Assembly: GCA_035452965.1 (NCBI GenBank) | Contig: DAOTCE010000004.1 | Coordinates: 186,001 to 250,000 of the forward strand | Length of the DNA: 64,000 bases | Direction: 5' to 3' | Source of the DNA: Candidatus Paceibacterota bacterium | Lineage (GTDB): Bacteria; Verrucomicrobiota; Verrucomicrobiia; Limisphaerales; UBA8199 | In this document: positions 1 to 8,929 of the stretch, one piece after another | Layout of the letters: every line of letters starts with the position of its first letter | Numbering within the stretch: the stretch's first letter is position 1 | Translations under genes and position numbers: made by a program | The notes under the pieces: generated by a model | Seen by the model: the letters and a program-made list of their open reading frames with translations, nothing else | What the model was told of the DNA's origin: nothing | Database searches by the model: none

Positions 1-148
1 GGCAAGCTTGCTCTTTGGACCCTGCTTGAAACGAAACAGGTCAGGCTGCAGGGCGCGGCTTGAACAGGCAGGCGCGCAATCCGGGAGCCACGGCGCGCCA
101 AGCCACACGGAGGTTGGTCTCGCAGCCAACGGCCGTTTGGCGGCAAAG

Positions 149-2356
149 TCAGAACCGGTATTGGAGGCTGGTGTAAACGAGGTGGGCGTCGAAATCGCGG
201 TTCTCGCCGTAAAGCGCGTCGGTGTAGTGCGAGAATCCGTAGCGCAAGTTCCAGCGAATGTGCTTGCCAATCCGGCGAGTCAGGGTGGCAGTCACAGAGT
301 GCTCTTCGGCGCCGGCGCCATAGGATACGCCATCGAGCTCCAGGTTGTCGTAGTTGTCTGCCCGGTAATAAAGGTAGCTGATCCGGAGATCGGTCTTATC
401 ATCCAGGACCAACCCGGAGGCCAATGTCAGGGTCCAGTAGTTGTTCTGGGCGTTGACGATGGCCTCGGTGTAATCGGAAGCGGGGGTCTTGGTCTCGCTC
501 CAGACGTAGTTCAAACCGGCCTGCAGATACAGGCGGGACCACGGAGTCCAGGTGATATCCTGCGCGATGATGTGGCTGGTCATCCGGGAGGATTCAGTCT
601 CGCCGAGGCCGGAGACGCCGTCCGGCTTGGTGTCTATGGTGGAGTGCTGATACTCGTAGCGGCTGATGGAGGTAATGTTCCGTCGCGGTCGCAGGGTGAG
701 GCGGGCGTTGCCGTCATAGGTCTGGAAGTTCTGCATGACCAGGTAGGCGGGATAGCGGTTGGCGCTGCCCGCGTCGTTCGGGGTGCTGTCCTGGTCGTGG
801 TCGTAGTTGTACTCGTTGCGTTTGTAGTAGCCGCCGACGTCCAGCGAAACGCGGCGGGCCGGATACCAGCGGGCGCCGAGGCTGTATTTCTGGAAGAAGC
901 GATCGTCGTCGGTCTTCCGCTGAATCGGCGGCGGGCCGGCGCCCAGGGGCAGGAGACCGCCATTCCCGGTGAGATCGCCGCTGCCTTCGGTCAATTCGCC
1001 GCGGCCGTAAAGGACCCAATTGGTGAGCCCGGTGTAGGTCAGGTCGAGGCGCTCGCGCACATCCAGGTCGTGGCGATCGCTCTCGCCATTGAAGGCCGTC
1101 GGGGCAATCACGCCGGAGGTTTCGAGCCCGCCCGCGTGCGCGTCGGTGTCGAGGCTCTGGATGCGCAGGGAGGGCACGACGGAGAAATTCGGCCAGGGCC
1201 TGTAAAAGAGGTTGAGGTTGCCGACGTATTCGTGGAGGCGGGAGCCGCCGTCCAGGCCGGTGTAACCGACACCATTGGCGGCGGCGGGCACATACCCGAC
1301 GTCGAAGTCTGAGCCATAGATGCGGCTGCCGGAGAAATCGTTATCGAGGTCGGAGTAGAGGAAGCCGGTGGAGAACAGGAGGTTCTTCTTGATCCAGGTC
1401 TCGCTGAAGGTGTGGGCGCTGAAGAGGTCGTAGGAGGTGTTCTGCTGGTCGGTGATCTTGCGCTCGACCGGCTCGCCCGGAAACTGGTTGAGCTTGAGGG
1501 CGTTGTCCAGCCTGGCCGTTTCATAGCGCAGGCCGACCCCGAGATCGGTGGCCTTGATGTGGTGGGTGGCCTCGAGCTCGAGGATGTCGCTGCGCTCGTC
1601 AAGGTCGTAGAAGGAAGGCGCCAGCCCGCGCGTCAGGTTCGGATTGGAGGGCGGATGGACCGGGCCCCAGATGGTGGAGCCTTTCTCTCCGTCGCGGTAG
1701 GTGCGGGTGTATCGGAAGACCACCTGCGGGGCCTTCTCCAGCGTCAAGCCGGCCTCAATGGAGAATTCGCCCCGGTCCAGCGCCAGCGCGTCGCCTTGCC
1801 GCGCGTAGTAGGTGCCGCCGGGCGGAAAGAAGCCGCCGTCGCCGCTGGACCAGTACCGGTCTTGGTCGAAGGAGAGCCGGAGGTAGCCGAGCTTCTCGCG
1901 GAGAACCTGCAGCCGCGCCTGGTAGTCGTTTTCATCCACTACCGCCCGCCCGTCCAGCGTCAAGGTGGCGCCCTTGGCAATGTCTTCCTGGAAATGGAAG
2001 TCCTGCAGCCCGCCGAATGCCCCGCCGCGGGCCTGTTGCCGCTGCTGGAACTGGGACTTGTCGCCGTTCCAGATAAACCCGCCGGCGGACAGCTCGACCC
2101 AATTGTTGTAGGAAGTGGCGCCGCCTTCAAACATCTGCTCGGGAGTCAGGGCCGCGTCCTCGGCTTCTTCGGCGGGCGCATCGGTGGCGGCCGGCGACGG
2201 CGCGTTGGTAACGGCCGATGGCGGCGCGTTGGTGGCGGCCACAGGAGGCGCATTGGTTTCGGCCGCCCCGAGCGTGCAAACCGCCAACCACAGGCTGACC
2301 AGGCATGCCCAGCGCCCCGCCATCCGTTCCGCCCGCGACAAGCTGTTGGTCTTCAT
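149..2356 (-). CDS. MtrB/PioB-family outer-membrane beta-barrel protein
   Basis: This 735-residue protein is predicted to be the outer-membrane porin sheath of a porin-cytochrome electron conduit. Residues 1-32 are a signal peptide ending LGAA. A Thr-Asn-Ala-Pro-rich linker follows (about 33-65), and then a long stretch of alternating aromatic and polar segments typical of beta-strands. The chain ends in Tyr-Arg-Phe, the usual C-terminal Phe of outer-membrane barrels. The mature part has no cysteine, so the N-terminal CXXC of Shewanella MtrB is absent. Length fits the family (about 700 aa). It starts 18 bp after the decaheme-like cytochrome gene (2375-3247), the normal pairing for MtrA/MtrB, PioA/PioB or MtoA/MtoB. 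The pairing is the strongest argument, because barrel sequence alone is weakly diagnostic. Direction of electron flow (metal reduction or Fe(II) oxidation) cannot be told. Confidence 0.8.
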   Translation of the reverse strand: MKTNSLSRAERMAGRWACLVSLWLAVCTLGAAETNAPPVAATNAPPSAVTNAPSPAATDAPAEEAEDAALTPEQMFEGGATSYNNWVELSAGGFIWNGDKSQFQQRQQARGGAFGGLQDFHFQEDIAKGATLTLDGRAVVDENDYQARLQVLREKLGYLRLSFDQDRYWSSGDGGFFPPGGTYYARQGDALALDRGEFSIEAGLTLEKAPQVVFRYTRTYRDGEKGSTIWGPVHPPSNPNLTRGLAPSFYDLDERSDILELEATHHIKATDLGVGLRYETARLDNALKLNQFPGEPVERKITDQQNTSYDLFSAHTFSETWIKKNLLFSTGFLYSDLDNDFSGSRIYGSDFDVGYVPAAANGVGYTGLDGGSRLHEYVGNLNLFYRPWPNFSVVPSLRIQSLDTDAHAGGLETSGVIAPTAFNGESDRHDLDVRERLDLTYTGLTNWVLYGRGELTEGSGDLTGNGGLLPLGAGPPPIQRKTDDDRFFQKYSLGARWYPARRVSLDVGGYYKRNEYNYDHDQDSTPNDAGSANRYPAYLVMQNFQTYDGNARLTLRPRRNITSISRYEYQHSTIDTKPDGVSGLGETESSRMTSHIIAQDITWTPWSRLYLQAGLNYVWSETKTPASDYTEAIVNAQNNYWTLTLASGLVLDDKTDLRISYLYYRADNYDNLELDGVSYGAGAEEHSVTATLTRRIGKHIRWNLRYGFSHYTDALYGENRDFDAHLVYTSLQYRF

Positions 2357-2374
2357 CGGGATTCGCCGGTGTGG

Positions 2375-3247
2375 TTAGAAGCGCAGGGAAGAGCTGACCC
2401 GGGAGCCGTGCACCGCTTCGTGACACCCCGCGGTCCAGCAGGTGCCTTGGCCCAGGCGATGGATGCCCGCGCTCTCGTGAACGGAGCCGCCGATAATGAT
2501 GTTCCCCCCTTGCACCCGCTGGAAATGGCATTTGAGGCACAGATTGGAGTCACGAGCCGTGAGGAGCTTGTCATTCACCGACCCATGCGGCGTGTGGCAG
2601 GTGGTGCAACCTTCGCGCAGCGCCTCGTGCTCGAAGACAAAAGGCCCGCGCTGCGCGGCATGGCAGCGGAGACACGCTTCGTTGGCCGAAACCAGAGACG
2701 TGCCGCCGCCGCGGAAAATGGAACCTTTGTGCGGGGGATGGCAATCGGTGCAGCTCATCTTGCCCTCGGGCACGCCATGGTGGCTGGGCAGGTTGAACTG
2801 GCCGCGCACATTGGGATGGCATTGGAAACAGGCGGTCTCCACCGAGCGCGCGGGCGGAACGCCGGCGCGCGCATCGAAGCTGGAGGTCTCCGGTCGGCCG
2901 GCGCTGAAGCTGTAAGGCGGTTTGACCTCGCCGCCGGACTCGGCGTGGAGGCTGGACGGTCCGTGGCAGGATTCACAGCCGGCGTTGAGGGCGTTGGGCC
3001 CGGGGGTGATCAGCCGGGCGTGATCGGCTGTGGCGAAATCGCGGCAGATCTCGTCGTGGCATTGCTCGCATTCCTTGGAGCCGACGTATTTGGCACCGGG
3101 AATATCCGGCAGCACCACCACCGAACGCGTCACGCTCTGGCAGGAAATCACCACCACTAGCAGCAGCGCCGCGCCAGCGGCCAGGGCGGCGCCCTTAAGC
3201 CGCCTCGCGTTGCCGCTGCCAACTTTGCGGACCTCGGAGTTTCTCAT
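2375..3247 (-). CDS. DmsE/MtrA-like periplasmic multiheme c-type cytochrome (8 hemes)
   Basis: This 290-residue cytochrome is predicted to carry electrons from the periplasm into the porin barrel encoded next. Seven CXXCH sites are visible, starting at residues 60, 91, 140, 166, 192, 214 and 237. An eighth site at 270-276 reads CWTAGCH, a CX4CH motif. The tail HEAVHGSRVSSSLRF matches the 'CH..xHGS' ending of the DmsE family. Relatives such as MtrA carry ten hemes in about 330 aa, so this is a short, eight-heme version. The N-terminus has a hydrophobic stretch followed by VISC (Cys36), a plausible lipobox, so the protein may be lipidated rather than soluble. It lies 53 bp after one large cytochrome gene and 18 bp before the barrel gene, which suggests one transcript. 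Confidence 0.85.
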   Translation of the reverse strand: MRNSEVRKVGSGNARRLKGAALAAGAALLLVVVISCQSVTRSVVVLPDIPGAKYVGSKECEQCHDEICRDFATADHARLITPGPNALNAGCESCHGPSSLHAESGGEVKPPYSFSAGRPETSSFDARAGVPPARSVETACFQCHPNVRGQFNLPSHHGVPEGKMSCTDCHPPHKGSIFRGGGTSLVSANEACLRCHAAQRGPFVFEHEALREGCTTCHTPHGSVNDKLLTARDSNLCLKCHFQRVQGGNIIIGGSVHESAGIHRLGQGTCWTAGCHEAVHGSRVSSSLRF

Positions 3248-3300
3248 GCGTCTTTTGTTGTCGCCGACAGGGTGTCGCGCGGGCTGGCCCGTTGCGGGGC

Positions 3301-5067
3301 CTACTTCGCCAGCTCCGCGCCCACCAGGTCGTATGCGGTGTTTAACAGATCAACCGTGTAAAAGAAATTATGAGTTCCAAAGCTGCCGTCGTTCTGGACC
3401 AGGTAGAGGTTAAAGCGAGCGATCTTAATGTTCCTCGGTATGAGCTGCTGCAACGCCGCGCTCGGGCCGGGGCCGCCGGCTAGCGGATCACCCGGGCTGT
3501 AGTTGGTGTAGGCCCAGGCGTTCGTGCCGTAGGCGGATGTTCCCAGTATGGCCGGGGCCTTTGTGTTGGCCCATTGCACCAGGCTGCTCCGCACCTCCGC
3601 GATCGAATGCACCGGAAACAGTCCGTCGGGATTGGCGGTGATGATCTGCTTTACGATGGGGACCAACAGGTTGGCCACATCGCCGGCGCCGTGGCAGGCG
3701 CCGCCGCCGCAATTGGCTGAGCTGGTGATCTTCCCGAACGTGTGGCCGGCCGTGCCCGGCTGGGAGGGGCTTGGGGAGGAAACCACCTGCATGTGGCAGG
3801 TCACGCACTGCTTCGTGGCGTAAGCATGAGCTGCCGGGTTGAAGTGGGGGGCGCCCAGCGTATTCGTATCCACCACGCCGACGGTGCCCAGCAACAGGTT
3901 GTATTGCGGCGAATGGTGGGGCGGGCGCGCGGAGTCCAGGTAGGAGGCGCCCCGGTCGTTGTGGCACTGGCCGCAGAGGTTGATCCGGGGGTTGTAGTTG
4001 GTGGTGAAGTTGCCCCCGGTGTGGTAATCCTGCAAAGATGTCAGGGGGTTGAGCACCTGGCTGGCGTATACCGCATTCGGGGGGCCATTGGAGAAGACCT
4101 GGCCCGTCACAGGATTGGTGATGATGCCACTTACCGCATTGGTGAACACGCGAAGCTGATGCGGGTCGTGGCAGGTGGCGCACGCGATCCCGACGGCGCC
4201 GGCTTCCTGAGCGCCTGGCAGCGCCTGGCCCTTCAGCAAGGCCTGCCGCACACTGCCGGAGTGGCAGCGCCCGCAGGTCGAGATCAACGAGGGAGTGCTG
4301 GCAAAGTCCTCTTTCAACTCCTCCAGGACTGCCTGGTGGGGCGAGGCGTTCCACTCTTCATAACGAGGGGGGTGCGAGGCTGCCGCCCCGGCCGGAACGA
4401 ACTGGGCGCTGTGACACCCGCCGCACATGGCGGCGGCGATCTCCACGCGCGGCACCGCCGTCGGGTCGTCCGGATTGCTGGCGTGGTTCCCCGCCGGACC
4501 GTGGCAGTTCTCACACTGCACGCCGGCCAGGTGTGGGGTGGTTGTCGGGCTGACGAAGCCGGTCGGCAGCCCGTAACCGACGGTGTGGCAGGCCAGGCAG
4601 GATCCGTTGGTCTGGCCGCCCTGTGCCACCCACAGCGAGTTGGTGAATATGCTGGTCCCGGCGTGTGCCGTGTGCAACACGTCATGGAGAACTTGCCCGT
4701 GGCACTCCCCACACGTTTGGGCGCCGGCGTACCGCGCTGCCGGGCCGGAAACACGGAAGAAGGCATTGCTGTGCAAAGTGGTGACTGTCTCGTTCCGGCT
4801 GAGATTGAAGGGCGTGCCGACAGCCTGCCAGGCTTGGTCCTGCAAGCGCCGCTTCTGGAACAACTGGTAGTATCCGGAAGGGCCATCCCAGGTCACGTTC
4901 ACACCGTTGGTAACCCGCGTAATCCCGGTCACGATGGGCATGCCGGGCATGCCACCCGGCTGCGTGACGCTCAAATGCGCAGCGGCCGGCGCCCTTGCGC
5001 TCCAGCCGAGAGAAAATGCCACCGCCAAAAACCAAGCTGTTGCCTGGTGGGTCGTGTCGCCTTTCAT
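3301..5067 (-). CDS. secreted nonaheme c-type cytochrome
   Basis: This exported multiheme cytochrome is 588 aa long from the ATG at 5067. An upstream start at 5196 is open, but the signal peptide (MKGDTTHQATAWFLAVAFSL, cleavage near APAAA) begins at 5067. A 'YYQLFQKRRLQDQAW...FFRV' module at about residues 67-107 resembles the C-terminal module of other secreted proteins here. Eight CXXCH sites start at 119, 157, 185, 215, 265, 296, 365 and 421, and a CX4CH (CGGGACH) starts at 453. The C-terminal NDGSFGTHNFFYTVDLL block is shared with the cytochrome at 6535-8778, and the heme order is also shared, so the two are paralogues. It is first in a probable three-gene operon with the MtrA-like and MtrB-like genes. 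I infer a surface or periplasmic electron-transfer partner; substrate unknown. Confidence 0.85.
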   Translation of the reverse strand: MKGDTTHQATAWFLAVAFSLGWSARAPAAAHLSVTQPGGMPGMPIVTGITRVTNGVNVTWDGPSGYYQLFQKRRLQDQAWQAVGTPFNLSRNETVTTLHSNAFFRVSGPAARYAGAQTCGECHGQVLHDVLHTAHAGTSIFTNSLWVAQGGQTNGSCLACHTVGYGLPTGFVSPTTTPHLAGVQCENCHGPAGNHASNPDDPTAVPRVEIAAAMCGGCHSAQFVPAGAAASHPPRYEEWNASPHQAVLEELKEDFASTPSLISTCGRCHSGSVRQALLKGQALPGAQEAGAVGIACATCHDPHQLRVFTNAVSGIITNPVTGQVFSNGPPNAVYASQVLNPLTSLQDYHTGGNFTTNYNPRINLCGQCHNDRGASYLDSARPPHHSPQYNLLLGTVGVVDTNTLGAPHFNPAAHAYATKQCVTCHMQVVSSPSPSQPGTAGHTFGKITSSANCGGGACHGAGDVANLLVPIVKQIITANPDGLFPVHSIAEVRSSLVQWANTKAPAILGTSAYGTNAWAYTNYSPGDPLAGGPGPSAALQQLIPRNIKIARFNLYLVQNDGSFGTHNFFYTVDLLNTAYDLVGAELAK

Positions 5068-5437
5068 GCCTTGATGGGGTTTGCGATCGCTGCTGCCGGC
5101 AACTCCCATCCAGGATTGTAGCACATTTTCGATCATGCGCCGGGCAGTAACTGCAAGTGCATTAAGTAACATCGGATCCGCAGATTCACGGAACACCAGA
5201 GCGCTTCCGTGGCGAACATGCTGCGATGCATGCTAATCCCGTGGTCCGCACGATACTATCCTGTTTTTGTCTGATTCTAACCATTAATTGGCCTGCGTGG
5301 TGCAACCCCTCTTTCTCCCCGCCCGGCGCAATGGGCGGAAGCAAACAGGAAGGCAAATTCCGTTCGCGTCCGAGGTCCGGATCTGCCAGATTGAGATCAT
5401 CGTGCGGCATCGGCCAAGAGCACGAAACCGACTCAGC
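5068..5437. other. divergent intergenic region upstream of the cytochrome operon
   Basis: This 370-bp region separates the minus-strand cytochrome operon from the plus-strand GldG-like gene, so both promoters should lie here. A moderately AT-rich patch (about 5245-5290, around 'ctgattctaaccattaattg') is the likeliest promoter area. I see no convincing -35/-10 pair, riboswitch or strong inverted repeat. Open frames run into it from both sides but lack coding character. Confidence 0.4.
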
Positions 5438-6391
5438 ATGAATCAGCTACCCCCAAACCTTGTTCGTCGCCCAGGCAAACCAGGTGCGGGCCAGCAGGCC
5501 GGCGTCCGCACACTCCTCCTGTTCCTGCTCTTCTTCCTTCTGGGCATCGCGGTCAGCGCATTCTGGTTCTACCTCACCTCAGTCCGCGCCTCGCCCGGCG
5601 CATCCGGGCAAACCGGCATTGCGCCCGCCATCCGGTTGTCCGACAGCACCACGGCGGTTTTGAGCCGCCTGAATTCGCCGCTGGAGGCTCGGTTCTATGC
5701 GGTGCTCGATCCCGCGACTGTGCCGCCGTCCATGACGGCGTTTGCCAGCCGCGTGCGTCAATTGCTGTCGGCATACGAACAGGAAGCAGGCGATAAAATC
5801 CAGCTCACTGCGTTTGACTCCGCCTCCCAGGCAAACCTAATCGCCGCCGCCGCCGAGGGCATCCAGGTCTTCAACCTCGACAAGGGGGAGCCCTGCTACC
5901 TGGGCCTGGCGCTCGCGCTGAACGGGCGGAAGGAAACTCTGCCTTACCTCTCTCCCGACTGGGAGCCGGCACTGGAACCGGATCTGACCAGGGCCATTGC
6001 CCGCCTGCTTGACGCCTCACGCCCCGCGGGACCAGCGCGCCCCGGGGCGTCCGTCCCGCAAGCCGTTGCCCCTGTGGATACGGATACAATCCGGGAATTA
6101 AAGACCCTGCTTCCAAACCTGAGCACCGTCACCATCGAGGAAGGTACGCAGATTCTGCGCGAGGCCGCGCTAAAGGAATTCGCGGCGGCAGCCACGGAGA
6201 TGGAGACCCAAATCAAGCAAGCCGAGCAACGTCTCGCCCAGGCCCAACAAGGCGGTTCCGACGCCGACAAACAAGCCGCCCTAAGAGACCTTCAGCAGGT
6301 CCAGGCCGATCAAAGCGAGAAACTCAAGCAGATTGCCGCCCGCTCCAGGGCCCAGATAGATGCGCTCCGGCAAATTAAAGCCGGCCCTTAA
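5438..6391 (+). CDS. membrane-anchored GldG/ABC-auxiliary-like protein
   Basis: This 317-aa protein starts at the ATG at 5438; the frame is open upstream to 5288 but that part is arginine-rich and non-coding in character. There is a single N-terminal membrane segment (about residues 23-46), so the rest probably faces the periplasm. Residues about 65-195 (SRLNSPLEARFYAVLDPATV... through YLGLALALNGRKETLPYL and LEPDLTRAIARLL) resemble the N-terminal substrate-binding-like domain of GldG/'ABC-type uncharacterized transport' auxiliary proteins. About 255-317 is a charged coiled coil. The usual ABC permease and ATPase partners are not adjacent, so it is an orphan. It interrupts the cytochrome cluster on the opposite strand. 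Its role there is unknown. Confidence 0.6.
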   Translation: MNQLPPNLVRRPGKPGAGQQAGVRTLLLFLLFFLLGIAVSAFWFYLTSVRASPGASGQTGIAPAIRLSDSTTAVLSRLNSPLEARFYAVLDPATVPPSMTAFASRVRQLLSAYEQEAGDKIQLTAFDSASQANLIAAAAEGIQVFNLDKGEPCYLGLALALNGRKETLPYLSPDWEPALEPDLTRAIARLLDASRPAGPARPGASVPQAVAPVDTDTIRELKTLLPNLSTVTIEEGTQILREAALKEFAAAATEMETQIKQAEQRLAQAQQGGSDADKQAALRDLQQVQADQSEKLKQIAARSRAQIDALRQIKAGP

Positions 6392-6480
6392 CGCGCTTCC
6401 GGAATTGGTTGCTGGCTTGTGTTGCGCGGCGCGGGGAGGTACCGCGGCACCGCGATTACTGAGCTCGTCCGCAAAGCGCG

Positions 6481-6508
6481 AACCCCTCCACGCGAGCGCG
6501 GAGGGGTT
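6481..6508. terminator. bidirectional stem-loop between convergent genes
   Basis: A perfect 9-bp inverted repeat (AACCCCTCC at 6481-6489, GGAGGGGTT at 6500-6508) has a 10-nt loop. It lies between the convergent ends of the GldG-like gene (6391) and the cytochrome gene (6535). There is no long T-run, but placement and stability fit a shared terminator. Confidence 0.55.
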
Positions 6509-6534
6509 GGCGAAACAATTAGACCGGTTGCAGG

Positions 6535-8778
6535 CTACGGCGTATGAACCACGCGGAAATACTGCTGCACGTTTTTCCGTGTCGGTGTCACGTAGCTGAC
6601 GGCGTTGCCCGTGCCGGGGATCGGGGCCCCTACATTCTGCCAGCCGTTCTGCAGCGACGTATTTTCCTGCACCTGGTAAGTCGTGCCGACCTGGGTGTCA
6701 AAGGTCACCTCTGCCGCCGTGTAGATTTGGACCGTGTTGGTGGGGGTGGAGCCGCCCAGTTTGGTGCCATTGGCCCACACCACGCCGCCGGGGACGGAAA
6801 CGCCCGGAATCAGCGGATTGAGGCCCAGCGAGTACTTCAGCCAGTTGGGGATGCCGTCGCCGGCTGGAGTGGCATCGGCGCCGGCGTTCGGGGCGGTCGC
6901 CGAACCAAAATACTGTACCTGCCAGGTGTAAAACTGGAGGTCCGACGGGCTCAGGTAACTGACGTTCGGTTTGCCCGTCAGGTCGGCGATCGAGGTCTTG
7001 AGCACGCCCACCGCGTAAGACAGGTTGTGGATTCCGTAGCTGCCGTCTTCCACCACGAACAGGTAGTTGTACGCTGCCCGCAATTGAGGCTTGGTCCAGC
7101 TCGACGTGATGGCGAGATTCGAAGGCGAGTGATTGGTCTTCGCCACGCCGACGGGCGGCAGCATCGCCGCCAGCGTGCTTAACAGGCCTTTCACTTCGGT
7201 CTGCACGCCTTCCACGACGCCGTTTCCGTCATAGTCCTGACGCTTGAAGTCGAAGCCCCCAATGGCCCCATGGCAGGCCACACAAGCGCCCGTAAGCTCG
7301 ACCGTCTGGGTGCCGTTATGCCAACTGGGAGAGAAGGTATGACCGCCTGCATGGCTGATAACATTGGTGTCGGTGACCGTCTGCATGTGGCAGGTGACAC
7401 AGGAATCTGCGACCACCTCGCGGTGAGCTGAACTGGGGATCACCTTGCCGTAGTTCACAGCGTTGGCGCCCGCCAGCATATCAGCTTGCGGTCCATGGTG
7501 CGGCCCGTAGCGGTTGCTGCCCGCGGTGATTTCCACATAGTTCGTGGCGTCGCGGCGGCTCATGTGGCAGTTCATGCACAGGAGGCCCTTTCCGGCGGTG
7601 TTGGTCGTGATCGTGGTTTTCTTGTCCATGAGCGTCACCGGCGCGGAGGTGCGGAGCTGATGCGGGTTGGCGGCATCATGCGGCTCGTGGCAGGCGGTGC
7701 AAGTGATCACCTCGTAAGGCACTTCCACCGCGGGCGCCCCGGCCGTATAATTGATGAAGCCTTGGGCCGTGTGACATCGCGAGCAGGCCGCCTCGGTTTC
7801 CTCTACCGCCACCGCATGACGGGAGTTATACCATTCGGCGCCCTTGATGTGGTGGGTCGGGGCATCATGGCACTGGTTGCAATCACCGGAAGCAAGAGTC
7901 TTGCTGATCATGCTGGGATCTCCCAGCGAGAAAGCATGCTGGCTGCCGGGGCCGTGGCAGTTCTCGCATTGGATATTGGCCAGATTCTGCAACTTCGCCG
8001 GCATCGCCGCCCAGTTGGTGGGAGCGAGCACCGCGGGGAAAGCCCAGCCAACCTCGTCGGCAACATCGTCAAACCCGCCATTGACAGGGTTGACAATTGC
8101 GTTGGTGTTGGGGTCGAAGCCGACGGTGTGGCATGAGATGCAGGAGGATCGGTAGAAGCCCAGTTCGCCATTGATGCCTTTAGTGAAGATGTGCGCGTGG
8201 GCCGTGTTGGTCCAAGGTGTGTATTTGTCTGGCGCCCCGCTGCCGCCGCTGTGGCAGAGGATGCAGGTCTCAAGGCCCATGTATCTGCCCGCGGTGATAG
8301 TCGTGCTCAAAGTGGCCGAGCCGCTGCCGGTCGTGACAACCGTGGCAAAGACCTTGTACTGCCCCACAACGTCCGGGCGCAATAACCTGCGGCCGGCCAC
8401 CTGATAGCTGGAGCGGTCCGCCGGGGCATACACGGGGACATTGGCCCCGAGGGGGCTGTTGGTCAGCACAGCCTTGGAGCCCGGCGCATTGGTCAGAACC
8501 AGCGCCCAGGTCACGCTGACGATCTCGGCGGGGGCGATGGCGCTGTTGATCTCGACCTGCAGGAAAGCAGGCATGCCGAGGCCAATCGTGTTCAAGCCGG
8601 GGGAAGTCTCGGTATTGGAGGCAAGCGCGTAGCTGGGATTGGAGATGTCCCCAGGCGTCAGCGGGCGCAAGACGAGCCGGCCGTTGAGGGCCGCGGCGGC
8701 TCCAGCCGTCATCGCGGCGACCATCGTCATCAGCACAACCGCCAGCAGGCAGGTCGTGGCTTCATTGGTGTGTTTCAT
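6535..8778 (-). CDS. secreted nonaheme c-type cytochrome with C-terminal beta module
   Basis: This exported protein is 747 aa from the ATG at 8778, chosen because a signal peptide (MKHTNEATTCLLAVVLMT..., cleavage near GAAAA) starts there; the frame is open to 8907. After an N-terminal beta-rich domain (about 30-165), nine CXXCH sites start at 172, 213, 271, 300, 332, 360, 401, 460 and 499. A conserved EDGSYGIHNLSYAVGVL block follows, as in the paralogue at 3301-5067. The C-terminal 120 residues have a DGIPNWLKYSLGLNP motif and then the 'YQVQENTSLQNGW...YFRV' module seen in many secreted proteins of this window. It lies 151 bp after hemA on the same strand. I infer a cell-surface or secreted electron carrier linked to the porin conduit; its redox partner is unknown. 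Confidence 0.85.
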   Translation of the reverse strand: MKHTNEATTCLLAVVLMTMVAAMTAGAAAALNGRLVLRPLTPGDISNPSYALASNTETSPGLNTIGLGMPAFLQVEINSAIAPAEIVSVTWALVLTNAPGSKAVLTNSPLGANVPVYAPADRSSYQVAGRRLLRPDVVGQYKVFATVVTTGSGSATLSTTITAGRYMGLETCILCHSGGSGAPDKYTPWTNTAHAHIFTKGINGELGFYRSSCISCHTVGFDPNTNAIVNPVNGGFDDVADEVGWAFPAVLAPTNWAAMPAKLQNLANIQCENCHGPGSQHAFSLGDPSMISKTLASGDCNQCHDAPTHHIKGAEWYNSRHAVAVEETEAACSRCHTAQGFINYTAGAPAVEVPYEVITCTACHEPHDAANPHQLRTSAPVTLMDKKTTITTNTAGKGLLCMNCHMSRRDATNYVEITAGSNRYGPHHGPQADMLAGANAVNYGKVIPSSAHREVVADSCVTCHMQTVTDTNVISHAGGHTFSPSWHNGTQTVELTGACVACHGAIGGFDFKRQDYDGNGVVEGVQTEVKGLLSTLAAMLPPVGVAKTNHSPSNLAITSSWTKPQLRAAYNYLFVVEDGSYGIHNLSYAVGVLKTSIADLTGKPNVSYLSPSDLQFYTWQVQYFGSATAPNAGADATPAGDGIPNWLKYSLGLNPLIPGVSVPGGVVWANGTKLGGSTPTNTVQIYTAAEVTFDTQVGTTYQVQENTSLQNGWQNVGAPIPGTGNAVSYVTPTRKNVQQYFRVVHTP

Positions 8779-8929
8779 ACTTAGCACGTGCTTTCTTCTG
8801 CTTAATTGGGTTTTACGAACTAGCGACAGCACTGGTTTCCGACGGGAGTTTGGCCGGCCAGCGAGCTTACTGCCTGGCGCTCTCGTCAAAAGTTTTTCGT
8901 TGTTCATGCAAACGGCGTCTTGCCGGGAT

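Noticed and set aside
8..1312. Long plus-strand frames opposite the MtrB-like gene (also 1412-3160)
   Set aside because: Composition is Gly/Val/Arg-rich without domains; the minus strand encodes a signal peptide, barrel and heme motifs.
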